DNA of 64,000 bases from Polaribacter sp. KT25b (GCF_900105145.1 NZ_LT629752.1:1054001-1118000); one strand, 5' to 3'. Counted from the first letter of the stretch, positions 1-8,920 are shown. Translations and numbers: made by a program. Notes: generated by a model not told the origin, from the letters alone.

Positions 1-1
1 A

Positions 2-1102
2 ATTATAGAAACAGAAACTTCTGGCGAAACTCCTATAGCTACACAACCCAAAGCTGAAGTGCCTAAAGAAGTTGAAGAAATAGAAAATGCAATTGAAAAA
101 GCTGTTAATGTTGTTTCTACACCAATAGCTAAAACTTCACATTCTGGTAAATTTTATTCTCCTTTAGTTAGAAATATAGCTCAAACAGAAGGTATTTCTA
201 TGAAAGAATTAGAAACTATTTCTGGAACAGGAAAAGATGAAAGAGTTACTAAAGAAGATATTTTATCATATATTGAAAATAAAGTAAAATCTCCACAAAA
301 CATAGTAGAGCAAGCATCAGAAATAACCAAAGTTGAAGCACCTAAACAAGTAGAAAAAGTTGTAGCTAAAGCAACTCCCGTTTCTGTTAATGGCGAAGAT
401 GAAATTATTGAAATGAGTAGAATGGGTAAACTTGTGGCAAAACACATGGTAAACTCTGTTTTAACCTCTGCTCATGTGCAATCATTTATAGAGATTGATG
501 TAACTAATATAGTAAAATGGAGAGAAAAAGTTAAAGATGCATTCTTTAAAAGAGAAGGAGAGAAGCTTACATACACACCAATTTTAATGCAAGCTGTTGC
601 TACTACAATTAAAAAATATCCATTAATAAATATTGCTGTTGATGGCGAAAATATCATTAAAAAGAAAAATATAAATTTAGGAATGGCAGCCGCTTTACCA
701 GACGGAAATTTAATTGTACCTGTTATTAAAAATGCAGATCAGCTAAGTTTAGTTGGTATTACAAAAGCAATAAACGATTTAGCTGTAAGAGCTAGAAATA
801 ATGCGTTAAAACCTGATGAAATTCAAGGAGGAACTTATACCGTTACAAATGTTGGTAGTTTTGGTTCTGTTATGGGAACGCCTATTATAAATCAACCACA
901 AGTTGCAATTTTAGCTTTAGGGGCTATTAGAAAAGTTCCTGCAGTAATTGAAACTCTAGAAGGTGATTTTATAGGAATAAGACAAAAAATGTTCGTATCT
1001 CATTCTTATGATCATAGAGTAGTAAATGGTGCTTTAGGTGGTATGTTTATTAAAACTCTTAAAGAAATTTTAGAAGCTTGGGATGTAAACCAAGATTTTT
1101 AG
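2..1102 (+). CDS. 2-oxoacid dehydrogenase complex E2 (dihydrolipoyl acyltransferase), 5' end outside window
   Basis: The reading frame is open to the window edge, so the N-terminal lipoyl domain is missing; the GTG at 59 is internal, not a start. An E3/E1-binding domain begins about residue 30 after that GTG (YSPLVRNIA...GTGKDERVTKEDIL), followed by a linker and the CAT-fold acyltransferase domain ending in DHRVVNGALGG. The family transfers acyl groups from lipoyl-lysine to CoA. A separate pyruvate-type E2 lies nearby, so this one is probably the branched-chain (or a generic) oxoacid E2; that is inference. Oddity: the HxxxDG active-site motif reads HRVVNG, with Asn in place of Asp. A strong terminator follows directly. 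Confidence 0.9.
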   Translation: MIETETSGETPIATQPKAEVPKEVEEIENAIEKAVNVVSTPIAKTSHSGKFYSPLVRNIAQTEGISMKELETISGTGKDERVTKEDILSYIENKVKSPQNIVEQASEITKVEAPKQVEKVVAKATPVSVNGEDEIIEMSRMGKLVAKHMVNSVLTSAHVQSFIEIDVTNIVKWREKVKDAFFKREGEKLTYTPILMQAVATTIKKYPLINIAVDGENIIKKKNINLGMAAALPDGNLIVPVIKNADQLSLVGITKAINDLAVRARNNALKPDEIQGGTYTVTNVGSFGSVMGTPIINQPQVAILALGAIRKVPAVIETLEGDFIGIRQKMFVSHSYDHRVVNGALGGMFIKTLKEILEAWDVNQDF

Positions 1103-1121
1103 ATTTTCTATAAATATTTTT

Positions 1122-1152
1122 AAAAAACGCTTGGTAACTCCAAGCGTTTTTT
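1122..1152 (+). terminator. Rho-independent terminator after E2 gene
   Basis: Stem AAAAAACGCTTGG / CCAAGCGTTTTTT around a 5-nt loop, followed by more T residues. It closes the E2 transcript. Confidence 0.9.
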
Positions 1153-1165
1153 CTTTTTAAACGAT

Positions 1166-1173
1166 TATATTTG
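1166..1173 (+). promoter_or_regulatory. Bacteroidota -7 element (TATATTTG)
   Basis: TATATTTG matches the Bacteroidota TAnnTTTG consensus and lies 38 nt before the start of the next gene, just after a terminator. No clear -33 TTG is seen at the expected spacing. Confidence 0.5.
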
Positions 1174-1211
1174 TCAATAACAAAAATCAATATTAATTTT
1201 AAATCAGAAAC

Positions 1212-1943
1212 ATGAAAAAATTGTTAGTTTTATTTCTAGTTGTATCTTCTACAATTAGCTTTGCTCAAGAATCAGTATTATTAAGGTTAAATTATAATAA
1301 AGGAGATGTGTATAATGCGCAAATGACAATGTCTCAAGAAATGGGAACAATGATGTCTATGGGGATGAATATAGATATGAATATGAAGATTATTGATGTT
1401 ACTGATGATACAAATACTAGCGAAATGTCGTTTACAAAAATGACAATGGATATGTTACAAGCTGGAAATGTAATGAGTTTTGATTCTACTAAAAGTGACG
1501 ACGAATTGGATGAAGCAGGTAAAATGGTAAAAGCTCAAATGTCTCCAATGTTAGCTGCAGTTCTTACAGCTAAAGGAAATAATTTAGGAGAAGTTATAGA
1601 AATGAAAGCAGAACCTAATGTTCCAGGAATGGATGATTTTGCTAATCAATCTAATGTTATATATCCTAAAGAAGCAGTAAAAGTTGGTTCTACTTGGACG
1701 TATCAAAAAAATCAAAAAGGAATGATTTTAGATTTTGTTTATACTGTAAAATCTATTTTAAAAGATAAAGTTGAACTAGATATTACAGGTAAATCATCAG
1801 GAATGGCAACAGGTGATATTACAGGAACAATGAACATTGATAAAGAGTCTGGAGTTCCTTTAAGCTCTGTTATAGACATGAAACTTTCTATGCAAGGTCA
1901 AGACTTGATCTCAAAAGTTACAATGACAATGACTAAATTATAA
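1212..1943 (+). CDS. Secreted DUF6263-like protein
   Basis: A 243-residue protein with a clear N-terminal signal peptide ending near SFAQ. The body is predicted beta-rich and very methionine-rich between residues 35 and 85 (MTMSQEMGTMMSMGMNIDMNMK), resembling the flavobacterial DUF6263 family of unknown function. The gene is monocistronic, with its own promoter-like box and terminator. The methionine density could reflect metal binding or just surface packing; nothing here decides. Function unknown. Confidence 0.75.
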   Translation: MKKLLVLFLVVSSTISFAQESVLLRLNYNKGDVYNAQMTMSQEMGTMMSMGMNIDMNMKIIDVTDDTNTSEMSFTKMTMDMLQAGNVMSFDSTKSDDELDEAGKMVKAQMSPMLAAVLTAKGNNLGEVIEMKAEPNVPGMDDFANQSNVIYPKEAVKVGSTWTYQKNQKGMILDFVYTVKSILKDKVELDITGKSSGMATGDITGTMNIDKESGVPLSSVIDMKLSMQGQDLISKVTMTMTKL

Positions 1944-1961
1944 GCATATATTTTATAAAAG

Positions 1962-1997
1962 AAAAGCCTTGAAATTAATTTTTCAAGGCTTTTTTTA
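1962..1997 (+). terminator. Rho-independent terminator
   Basis: 13-bp stem AAAAGCCTTGAAA / TTTCAAGGCTTTT with a 6-nt loop and a T tract, following the DUF6263-like gene; it could also act on the convergent GNAT gene. Confidence 0.9.
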
Positions 1998-2034
1998 TTT
2001 TCAAATAAATAATTATTTGAGACTTTTTTTAATA

Positions 2035-2724
2035 TTATTTTCTACTAAATAACCACCAATTCATATCTCTAGTTAATTTATAACCTAGTTTTTTATAAAG
2101 TGCAATTGCAGGGTTTCCTTTGTTGGTATGTAAAATAGGGAGTTTTCTCTCCTTTAAAATTTCTTTAGTAGTGTAAGTTACTAATTGTTTAGCATATCCT
2201 TTTTTTGTGTACTCTGGATGAGTTACAACACCGCTAACTTCAATAAAATCATCAGTTTGCATTCTTTGTCCAGTTATTGAAACTAATTTGTTATCTTTAA
2301 ATATTCCATAATATTTACCCATTTCGAACCCTCCCTTTTGATAAAACCCAGGCATTACCAGCCAGATTAATTCATAAATTTCATCAATATATTCTTTGGA
2401 TAATAAAACAATATTTTCTGTAATTTCTATATCTATTAAATGGTCAAAAACCATTTGGCAACCATTAATTTTCTTCTCTAAAATTACATGATTTGCATCT
2501 ATTATGGGTACTTGATTTTCTGAAACTAAAAAGAATTTATTGGCAATTTTAGAATACTCATTTAGAGCTTTAGCTGTTTTTTCTTCATCAAAAAAAGCAC
2601 CAAATATGTTTACATTTGGTCTATAAAATTGAACGCCATCAAACTCAATTAAATACTTTTTGTGGGTTTCATTTAATGAATACCAAACAGGGTTTTTAAG
2701 TTTGTCTTCTAAATTTTTCATCAA
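2035..2724 (-). CDS. GNAT-family N-acetyltransferase
   Basis: A 229-residue protein whose C-terminal half has the GNAT fold: YYGIFKDNKLVSITGQRM (beta strands), the acetyl-CoA loop HPEYTKKGYAKQL (V-x-T-HP-x-Y-x-x-x-G-Y-A form) and a C-terminal N-x-x-A-x-x-L-Y-x-K-L-G-Y signature (NPAIALYKKLGYK). This is typical of the FR47-like subgroup. The substrate cannot be told from sequence. It sits alone between the convergent terminator and the pdhC terminator. Confidence 0.85.
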   Translation of the reverse strand: MMKNLEDKLKNPVWYSLNETHKKYLIEFDGVQFYRPNVNIFGAFFDEEKTAKALNEYSKIANKFFLVSENQVPIIDANHVILEKKINGCQMVFDHLIDIEITENIVLLSKEYIDEIYELIWLVMPGFYQKGGFEMGKYYGIFKDNKLVSITGQRMQTDDFIEVSGVVTHPEYTKKGYAKQLVTYTTKEILKERKLPILHTNKGNPAIALYKKLGYKLTRDMNWWLFSRK

Positions 2725-2734
2725 AAATAGGTGT

Positions 2735-2766
2735 AAAAAAAAGCTCGCAATTTGCGAGCTTTTTTA
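2735..2766 (-). terminator. Terminator for the pdhA-pdhC operon
   Basis: GCTCGC / GCGAGC stem extended by an A tract and T tract on either side. It lies 23 nt beyond the pdhC stop on the minus strand, and is symmetric enough to work in both directions. Confidence 0.85.
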
Positions 2767-2788
2767 TATAATATAGTTTAAAAAAAAC

Positions 2789-4417
2789 CTACGCTAGCAT
2801 TGTAACTGGGTTTTCTATAAACGTTTTTAATGTTTGTAAAAATTGAGCTCCAACAGCGCCATCAACAGTTCTGTGATCGCAAGTTAATGTTAAGTTCATT
2901 GTGTTACCAACAACTATTTGTCCGTCTTTAACAACAGGTTTCTGTACAATTGCACCCACAGATAAAATAGCAGAGTTAGGTTGGTTTATAATAGAAGTAA
3001 AGTTTTCTATACCAAACATACCTAAATTAGAAACTGTAAAAGTACTACCTTGCATTTCGGTAGGAGCTAATTTTTTGTTTCTTGCTTTACCAGCTAAATC
3101 TCTAACACCAGCACCAATTTGAGTTAAACTCAATGCGTCTGTATGTTTTATAACAGGTACTAATAAACCATCATCTACAGCAACAGCAACCCCAACATGA
3201 ATATGACTATGATAAACTGTATTTGTATCTGTCCATGAAGTATTTACTTGTGGATGTTTTTTCAAAGCCATTGCACATGCTTTAACAACCATATCATTAA
3301 ACGATACTTTAGTATCAGGAATTGCATTTATAGTTTTTCTAGAAGCCATCGCATTGTCCATATCAACTTCAATATTTAAACTGAAGTCTGGAGCAGTAAA
3401 TTTAGAGTTACCTAAAGATTTTGCAATTGCTTTACGCATTTGAGAGTTTTTAACCTCTTCAGATTTTTCTTCACCAGCAGCAACAAAACTTACAGCAGGA
3501 GCAGCGTTAGATGCAGCAGCTTGAGTTGGTTGTGCAGTAGGCGTGTAATTTTCTACATCTTTTTTAATGATTCTTCCGTTTTCACCAGAACCATTTATAT
3601 CAGCTAAATTAATTCCTTTATCAGAAGCAATTTTCTTAGCTAAAGGAGATGCAAAAATACGTCCTCCAGAATTATTTGTAGAAGTATTAGTCGTTGCAAC
3701 AGGTTCTGCAACAGTTTCTACTTTTTTCTCTTCTTTCTTTTCTGATGGAGTAGCTTTTTCTGATGGTTCGCTAGATGATACATTTCCACCATTAGCAACA
3801 ATTGCAGAAACATCAGTTCCTTCTGGGCCAATAATAGTTAAAAGACTATCAACTGGTACAGTTTCACCTTCTTGAACACCAATAAATAAGATTGTTCCTT
3901 CATAGAAACATTCAAATTCCATTGTAGCTTTATCTGTTTCAATTTCAGCTAAAATGTCTCCTTCTTCAACTTTATCACCAACTTTCTTTAACCAAGTAGC
4001 TACAGTACCATCTGTCATCGTATCACTTAGACGAGGCATCATAATAACTTGAACGCCTTTAGGAATTTCAACAGCATCCGAATTAGATGTTTCAGCAACA
4101 ACCTCTTCTTTAACTTCAGCTTTAGTTTCTGTTTCTTCTGATGGAGAATTTCCTTTAACAAAAGCAGAAATATCTTCGCCTTCTTCACCAATAATAGCTA
4201 ATAAAGTATCTACTGGAGAAGTTTCACCTTCTTGAATTCCTATATATAATAAAGTTCCTTCATGAAAAGATTCAAACTCCATTGTAGCTTTATCTGTTTC
4301 AATTTCAGCTAAAATATCGCCTTCTTCAATTTTATCTCCAACATTCTTTAACCATTTTGCCACAACACCTTCTTCCATGGTGTCACTTAATCTCGGCATA
4401 TTTATTATTGTAGCCAT
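2789..4417 (-). CDS. pdhC: Pyruvate dehydrogenase E2, dihydrolipoyl acetyltransferase (two lipoyl domains)
   Basis: Two lipoyl domains occur in tandem, each with ETDKATMEFE; the lipoylated lysines are K43 and K163. An acidic/alanine-proline linker leads to the peripheral subunit-binding domain (about 255-293, FASPLAKKIASDKGINL). The acetyltransferase core follows (about 325-542) with the canonical DHRTVDG catalytic motif near residue 513. It transfers acetyl from lipoyl-lysine to CoA and forms the complex core. It lies 4 nt after pdhA, clearly co-transcribed. No E1-beta gene is in the window, which in this group is usual when pdhB is elsewhere. Confidence 0.96.
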   Translation of the reverse strand: MATIINMPRLSDTMEEGVVAKWLKNVGDKIEEGDILAEIETDKATMEFESFHEGTLLYIGIQEGETSPVDTLLAIIGEEGEDISAFVKGNSPSEETETKAEVKEEVVAETSNSDAVEIPKGVQVIMMPRLSDTMTDGTVATWLKKVGDKVEEGDILAEIETDKATMEFECFYEGTILFIGVQEGETVPVDSLLTIIGPEGTDVSAIVANGGNVSSSEPSEKATPSEKKEEKKVETVAEPVATTNTSTNNSGGRIFASPLAKKIASDKGINLADINGSGENGRIIKKDVENYTPTAQPTQAAASNAAPAVSFVAAGEEKSEEVKNSQMRKAIAKSLGNSKFTAPDFSLNIEVDMDNAMASRKTINAIPDTKVSFNDMVVKACAMALKKHPQVNTSWTDTNTVYHSHIHVGVAVAVDDGLLVPVIKHTDALSLTQIGAGVRDLAGKARNKKLAPTEMQGSTFTVSNLGMFGIENFTSIINQPNSAILSVGAIVQKPVVKDGQIVVGNTMNLTLTCDHRTVDGAVGAQFLQTLKTFIENPVTMLA

Positions 4418-4421
4418 ATTT

Positions 4422-5411
4422 TTAACTTATAAAAGGATAATCTTCTTGTTCATAAACCATATCATACATCTGTTTAGGCTCTGGATATGGAGAGTCTTCT
4501 GCGAATTTTTCACATTCTTTCACCATTCTTTTCACCTCTTTATTTATAGCATCAACTTCCTCGTCAGTAGCGTAATTATTTTCTTTAATTACATCTAATA
4601 CTTGAGTTATTGGGTCTATTTTTTTGTATTCTTCAACTTCGTTTTTAGTTCTATAGTGTTGCGCATCAGACATTGAGTGACCTCTGTATCGATATGTTTT
4701 CATCTCTAAGAAAGTTGGTCCATCTCCACGTCTAGCTCTTTGAATTGCTTCGTCTACAGCTTCAGCAACCTTTATAGGATTCATAGCATCTACAGGTCCA
4801 CAAGGCATTTCATAACCTAAACCAAGTTTCCAAATATCTTCATGGTTAGCAGTTCTGTTTACAGAAGTACCCATTGCATAACCATTATTTTCTACAATAA
4901 AAATTACAGGTAATTTCCATAACATTGCCATGTTAAAAGCTTCATGTAAAGAACCTTGCCTTGCAGCTCCATCTCCAAAACATGTTAAAGTTACTGCATC
5001 ATTTCCTTTATATTTATCAGCGAAAGCTAAACCAGCGCCTAAAGGAATTTGACCACCAACAATTCCGTGACCACCATAAAAACGAAATTCTTTCGAGAAA
5101 ATATGCATAGAACCTCCCATACCTTTAGAAGTACCAGTTGCTTTACCATATAATTCTGCCATAACACGTTTAGGATCTTCTCCCATACCAATTGGTTGAA
5201 CGTGATTTCTGTATGCCGTTATCATTTTATCTTTCGATAAATCCATTGCATGCAATGCTCCTGCAAGAATAGCTTCTTGACCATTGTACAAGTGTAAGAA
5301 TCCTCTTACTTTTTGTTGAATGTAAACTGATGCTAATTTGTCTTCGAACTTACGCCAGAAAAGCATGTCTTTGTACCAATCTAGATAGGTTTGTTTGGTG
5401 ATTTTTTTCAT
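4422..5411 (-). CDS. pdhA: Pyruvate dehydrogenase E1 component, alpha subunit
   Basis: A 329-residue E1-alpha with the thiamine-diphosphate motif GDG (146-148)...NN (175-176) and the phosphorylation-loop-like segment YRYRGHSMSD near 243. With a beta subunit it decarboxylates pyruvate and acetylates the lipoyl arm of E2. It is the first gene of a two-gene operon with pdhC. The leader is about 60 nt behind a TATTTTTG box. Confidence 0.96.
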   Translation of the reverse strand: MKKITKQTYLDWYKDMLFWRKFEDKLASVYIQQKVRGFLHLYNGQEAILAGALHAMDLSKDKMITAYRNHVQPIGMGEDPKRVMAELYGKATGTSKGMGGSMHIFSKEFRFYGGHGIVGGQIPLGAGLAFADKYKGNDAVTLTCFGDGAARQGSLHEAFNMAMLWKLPVIFIVENNGYAMGTSVNRTANHEDIWKLGLGYEMPCGPVDAMNPIKVAEAVDEAIQRARRGDGPTFLEMKTYRYRGHSMSDAQHYRTKNEVEEYKKIDPITQVLDVIKENNYATDEEVDAINKEVKRMVKECEKFAEDSPYPEPKQMYDMVYEQEDYPFIS

Positions 5412-5473
5412 TCTTAAGGAATTATTGTTTGTTTAATCGTTTAAGCAGTTCTTATACTACACAATACCAAAGA

Positions 5474-5481
5474 CAAAAATA
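5474..5481 (-). promoter_or_regulatory. -7 element of pdhA (TATTTTTG on minus strand)
   Basis: TATTTTTG matches TAnnTTTG and lies 62 nt upstream of the pdhA start. The -33 element is not clear. Confidence 0.45.
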
Positions 5482-5546
5482 GCTGTTTTTTAAGGAATAA
5501 AAAAATTAGAGTTTTTTAAATTAGCGAAAACGATTTCGTTGACTAA

Positions 5547-6221
5547 TTATTTATCTTTAGCAATTACTATTGTTGCTTTAGCATCTGTTGCTAAATTCCA
5601 TTCATTAGAAGAAATTAACGTACCAGTATCATTAAAAACTTTAAAAGCTGCAGTATTTGGGCCAGAACTTCCTTGATTTAAAGCTGTAAATGCAATTTTG
5701 TTAATTCCTATTTCTAAAGGAATATTAAACTTTTGATAACTACTTTTTAATTCTATATTATGTATAACAGGAATGTCGTTTACAAAAATTGTAATTCTAT
5801 CGCCATCTGGATATTGAAAATCTCTACAAATAATATTTACACTTTTAGAATCTGTTCTAAAACTGCCTAGATCTTGATCTATTTTTGGAATACTATATTG
5901 GCCATTTATTTTTTTAAACGATTTTAAGAAATTTTGCTCATTAATTTTTTCTTGGGTAAGAATTCCTTTGTTTTTTAAATCGCTTTTTTTCTGTTTCTCT
6001 TTTAACTTTTTATTTTCTTCATCATACACTTTTTTAAAACCATCAGAACCATCTAAGTCTAACGCTTTTGGTTTTGTAGCTTCTTTAGAGTTATTTAAAA
6101 TAATTGCTTTTATTTTACCTTTTTCTTTGCTGTCATTGTTATTATCTAGTTGTGCAACTAAGGTTGTAGTAGATAAAAAGAAGCAAAATATAAGAAGTAA
6201 AACGTTCAAAAATGATTTCAT
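5547..6221 (-). CDS. Secreted protein of unknown function
   Basis: A 224-residue protein with a signal peptide (cleavage near LVAQ). A charged, lysine-rich middle (about 60-105) precedes a predicted beta-sandwich-like C-terminal half (about 115-224: ICRDFQYPDGDRITIFVND, then IPLEIGINKIAFTALNQGS). I do not recognise the family. It is transcribed alone from a TATATTTG box and likely acts in the periplasm or at the cell surface. Confidence 0.7.
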   Translation of the reverse strand: MKSFLNVLLLIFCFFLSTTTLVAQLDNNNDSKEKGKIKAIILNNSKEATKPKALDLDGSDGFKKVYDEENKKLKEKQKKSDLKNKGILTQEKINEQNFLKSFKKINGQYSIPKIDQDLGSFRTDSKSVNIICRDFQYPDGDRITIFVNDIPVIHNIELKSSYQKFNIPLEIGINKIAFTALNQGSSGPNTAAFKVFNDTGTLISSNEWNLATDAKATIVIAKDK

Positions 6222-6249
6222 AGATATATAAATTTCTAGCTATTAATTA

Positions 6250-6257
6250 CAAATATA
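6250..6257 (-). promoter_or_regulatory. -7 element (TATATTTG on minus strand)
   Basis: TATATTTG lies 29 nt upstream of the secreted-protein start on the minus strand, matching TAnnTTTG. No good -33 TTG was found. Confidence 0.45.
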
Positions 6258-6297
6258 ATGCCGATTTTTATTGAAGCTGTTTATAAACTGTTAAAAA

Positions 6298-6969
6298 TTA
6301 GTCTTTAATAGGAAAATTAAAATAGGTTTTTGGAAAAGGCTCGTTTCTTAATGTAAAATGCCACCATTCATTATCATAAGGTTTAAAGTTATTGGCTAAC
6401 ATAATTTTACGCAAATAAAACCTGTTTTCTTTTTGATTTTCTGATATGTTTTTATAAAACGGATGAGATTCAACGCCGAAGAAATCAAACGGACTTCCCA
6501 TATCTAATTCTTTGCCAGTTTTTGCATCAACAATTGTTAAATCGACAGTGCTACCTCTTGTATGACCAGATCTTGATGCAATATAACCGCTATTAAATAA
6601 TGCTGATTTATGAACTTTTGGATAAAACTGTTGTTTCATTAAAGTGTCGTTTAAAACTTTTGCCCATTTTACAAAATGATTTACAGCTTGTTGTGGTCTA
6701 TACGCGTCAAAAATTTTGAGACTTAATCCTTTTTTAGCTAAAGTCGATTGTATTTTCTGCAATGCATCAGCAGTTTCTTTGGTTACAATTACACAATTAG
6801 CATAATAACCATCTATTTTTTTACCAATAAAATTATTATTACTAAAATATCTTAACTCAGATTTAATAGTAGCATCTACATCAGAAAGATATACAAAACC
6901 TTCTGGTAATTTTTGGGCATAAAGAGTAAAACTAATTATAACAGTTAAAAGGAAAAGTAAATTTTTCAT
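6298..6969 (-). CDS. D-alanyl-D-alanine dipeptidase, peptidase M15D (VanX/DdpX type)
   Basis: A 223-residue exported enzyme with signal peptide (LYAQ). It has the M15D zinc signature SGHTRGSTVD (H136, D143), the second part EWWH (E201, H204) and the DAYRP arginine (R91). The family cleaves D-Ala-D-Ala dipeptide; chromosomal Gram-negative members take part in cell-wall dipeptide recycling, not vancomycin resistance. No VanH, VanA or VanRS genes are nearby, so a housekeeping role is inferred. Confidence 0.9.
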   Translation of the reverse strand: MKNLLFLLTVIISFTLYAQKLPEGFVYLSDVDATIKSELRYFSNNNFIGKKIDGYYANCVIVTKETADALQKIQSTLAKKGLSLKIFDAYRPQQAVNHFVKWAKVLNDTLMKQQFYPKVHKSALFNSGYIASRSGHTRGSTVDLTIVDAKTGKELDMGSPFDFFGVESHPFYKNISENQKENRFYLRKIMLANNFKPYDNEWWHFTLRNEPFPKTYFNFPIKD

Positions 6970-7035
6970 GTTTCAAAAATACAAAATTGATTTTATCAAT
7001 TTATACTAGAAATTTTATTTAATTTTGTAATTTTT

Positions 7036-7446
7036 ATGGAAGAACTTACTTTAACAACCCCAGCCCTTTTATTCTCTGCAATTTCATTGATAATGCTTGC
7101 ATATACAAATCGTTTTTTAGCTTATGCAGCGGTAATTAGAAGTTTGCATAGTGAATATTTAGAAAGCAAAGACGCTTCTTTGTTAAGACAAATTAAAAAT
7201 TTAAAATTGCGTTTAAGTTTAACAAAATGGATGCAAATTTTCGGAATTTCTAGTTTGCTTTTTTGTGTGTTATCAATGTTTATAATTTACATTAATTATC
7301 ATAGAGTTGCAGAATTTGTTTTTGGATTTGCACTTATTTTATTAATCGTTTCTTTAGCTTTATTAATAAAAGAAATACATATTTCTAATGAAGCTTTAAA
7401 GCATCATATTGCTGATATTGAAGAGCATTTAGAAAACAAAAATTAA
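7036..7446 (+). CDS. DUF2721 membrane protein
   Basis: A 136-residue protein with three hydrophobic segments (about 8-30, 67-90 and 95-115) and a basic cytosolic-looking stretch between the first two (LRQIKNLKLRLSLTKW). It matches the DUF2721 pattern of small bacterial inner-membrane proteins of unknown function. It is a single gene, convergent with the NYN-domain gene. Confidence 0.8.
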   Translation: MEELTLTTPALLFSAISLIMLAYTNRFLAYAAVIRSLHSEYLESKDASLLRQIKNLKLRLSLTKWMQIFGISSLLFCVLSMFIIYINYHRVAEFVFGFALILLIVSLALLIKEIHISNEALKHHIADIEEHLENKN

Positions 7447-7456
7447 AATTTAGTAG

Positions 7457-8218
7457 TTATTTCATTTTTAATAATGGATGATTTAATCCGTTAACTTCAT
7501 TTTTAATGACTTCAAATTTGTCTATATTTTCAAAAAGTTTCGTTAAGTTTTTAAAACCATAACTTCTAGGGTCAAAACTTGGGTCTATTTTTCTGATATT
7601 TAAACCTAAAGTTGAAATATGTGCTTTGTCTTCTTCGTTTAAAGAAATATCAAAAGCTTTCATTATTGTTTTCCAATCTTCTTTAGATAGTCTTATATTT
7701 GAGGTTATTGATTTTGCTTTTTTGACTGCTTTTTTCTTAGTGTTATCAGTCTCAATAGTGTTTTTTTCATCTTCTTCTTCATCATTTTTTAGGTTTTCAG
7801 TAAATGTAAAAACTTCACATGATTTTACAAATGCTGTAGGCGTTTTTTTCTCTCCAATTCCCATTACAAATAAACCTTCTTCTCTAATTCTTTTTGCAAG
7901 ACCTGTATAATCACTATCACTAGAAACAATACAAAAACCTTCAGTACTTTTTCCGTGTAAAATATCCATAGCATCAATAATTAATGCACCATCAGTAGAG
8001 TTTTTACCAGTTGTGTAAGAGAATTTCTGAATAGGAGTAATAGAGTGTTGGTTTATAGTTGCTTTCCAACTATTCATTTGTTGCGATGTCCAATCTCCAT
8101 AAATTCGCCTTATGGTTGCTTTTCCATATTTAGAAACTTCTTCAATAATTTCTTTTATTAATTTTGGTTGTGCATTGTCTCCGTCAATAAGAACCGAAAT
8201 ATTAAATCTATTTTCCAT
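7457..8218 (-). CDS. NYN-domain (PIN-like) ribonuclease with C-terminal OST-HTH/LOTUS domain
   Basis: The N-terminal NYN domain (about 5-140) keeps the acidic metal-binding residues: D12 and D14 in LIDGDNAQ, D76 in NSTDGALIIDAMD, and D101/D103 in VSSDSDYTGLAKR. A charged linker is followed by an OST-HTH/LOTUS domain (about 175-245, ending SYGFKNLTKLFENI). LabA/MARF1-like proteins of this architecture are thought to bind and cut RNA. It lies 2 nt downstream of the DUF3124 lipoprotein gene, so the two are co-transcribed; the link between them is not obvious. Confidence 0.88.
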   Translation of the reverse strand: MENRFNISVLIDGDNAQPKLIKEIIEEVSKYGKATIRRIYGDWTSQQMNSWKATINQHSITPIQKFSYTTGKNSTDGALIIDAMDILHGKSTEGFCIVSSDSDYTGLAKRIREEGLFVMGIGEKKTPTAFVKSCEVFTFTENLKNDEEEDEKNTIETDNTKKKAVKKAKSITSNIRLSKEDWKTIMKAFDISLNEEDKAHISTLGLNIRKIDPSFDPRSYGFKNLTKLFENIDKFEVIKNEVNGLNHPLLKMK

Positions 8219-8220
8219 GA

Positions 8221-8730
8221 TTATTTAATTCGTTTTGCGTGTGTTGTAAATGATAACCCTTGTTGCCCAATTGTAGAACTCATAATTCCCTCAAATAAAG
8301 GTTCTGGGCAATTTTTAGGAATTTTCCATTCAAAGATAAAGTTAGAACCCGTTCCGCCAGAAACGTCAACTTCATCAATAATTATTTCTGTAGTTTCCAT
8401 TGGTGCTAAATATATTGGATAATCAAAATAGGTTCTTACAACTTTTCCATGAGTATCATAATAAACTGCTTTTGTAATATAAATAGAATCTACATCACTC
8501 GTGTTTCTTAAACTTGCCATTGCAGTTAAATTATGTGTTTTGTGCTCTGACATGCTGTAGATTTGAGAATAAATAGAAAGGTAAGATTTTCCGTTTTCAA
8601 GGGAATCTTTAGTACTAATATCAGCTGTTCTTTTAGTCCAATTTTCAGGATTTACAGAACTTATTTCTTTTTCATTATTACAACTAAAAAGAAGAGTACT
8701 TAGAATTATATATAAAAATTTAATTTTCAT
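8221..8730 (-). CDS. DUF3124 lipoprotein
   Basis: A 169-residue lipoprotein: the lipobox-like LLFSC is near residue 17. The body matches DUF3124 (IYSQIYSMSEHKTHNLTAMASLRNT; APMETTEIIIDE; GTGSNFIFEW), a beta-rich periplasmic domain of unknown function. It is first in a two-gene operon with the NYN nuclease. Confidence 0.82.
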   Translation of the reverse strand: MKIKFLYIILSTLLFSCNNEKEISSVNPENWTKRTADISTKDSLENGKSYLSIYSQIYSMSEHKTHNLTAMASLRNTSDVDSIYITKAVYYDTHGKVVRTYFDYPIYLAPMETTEIIIDEVDVSGGTGSNFIFEWKIPKNCPEPLFEGIMSSTIGQQGLSFTTHAKRIK

Positions 8731-8875
8731 TTTAGAGTAGTTTATGTAACACGATTTTTTTTACATGCAATAAAGCGAAGTTAATTTTTTTAAAGTTTAG
8801 GTGCAAATAAAAGAGATGTAGAAACTTGTTAGATAAAGCTTAAATTTTATTTATTCTGATGTTATAACAAGTTCA

Positions 8876-8920
8876 ATTAAAAAAAGTAAGCGCCATTTTT
8901 TACAAAATGACGACTTACCA
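8876..8920 (-). terminator. Rho-independent terminator of the NTF2-like gene
   Basis: Read on the minus strand, an interrupted stem (GTAAG-CG-CATTTT paired with AAAATG-CG-CTTAC; arms at 8886-8918) is followed by seven U residues. It lies 60 nt beyond the stop of the NTF2-like gene. The rest of 8731-8980 holds nothing else I can name. Confidence 0.8.

Noticed and set aside
59..61. GTG at 59 as start of the E2 gene
   Set aside because: The frame is open upstream to the window edge, and the E2 family needs an N-terminal lipoyl domain before this point.
3567..3875. Open frame opposite pdhC (102 codons), and similar frames opposite other genes (for example 30712-31014, 38164-38562)
   Set aside because: They lie wholly antisense to well-supported genes, have low-complexity or shadow-like composition and no promoter or family match.
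4422..5411. Broken pdh operon because pdhB is missing
   Set aside because: Both genes are intact and tightly linked; in this group E1-beta is commonly encoded elsewhere.
5522..5545. Imperfect hairpin TTAGCGAAAACGATTTCGTTGA upstream region as an attenuator of pdhA
   Set aside because: Only a 5-bp core stem with mismatched flanks; too weak to support.
6298..6969. Vancomycin resistance gene vanX
   Set aside because: Only the M15D dipeptidase is present; no VanH, VanA ligase or VanRS is nearby, so a cell-wall recycling role is more likely.
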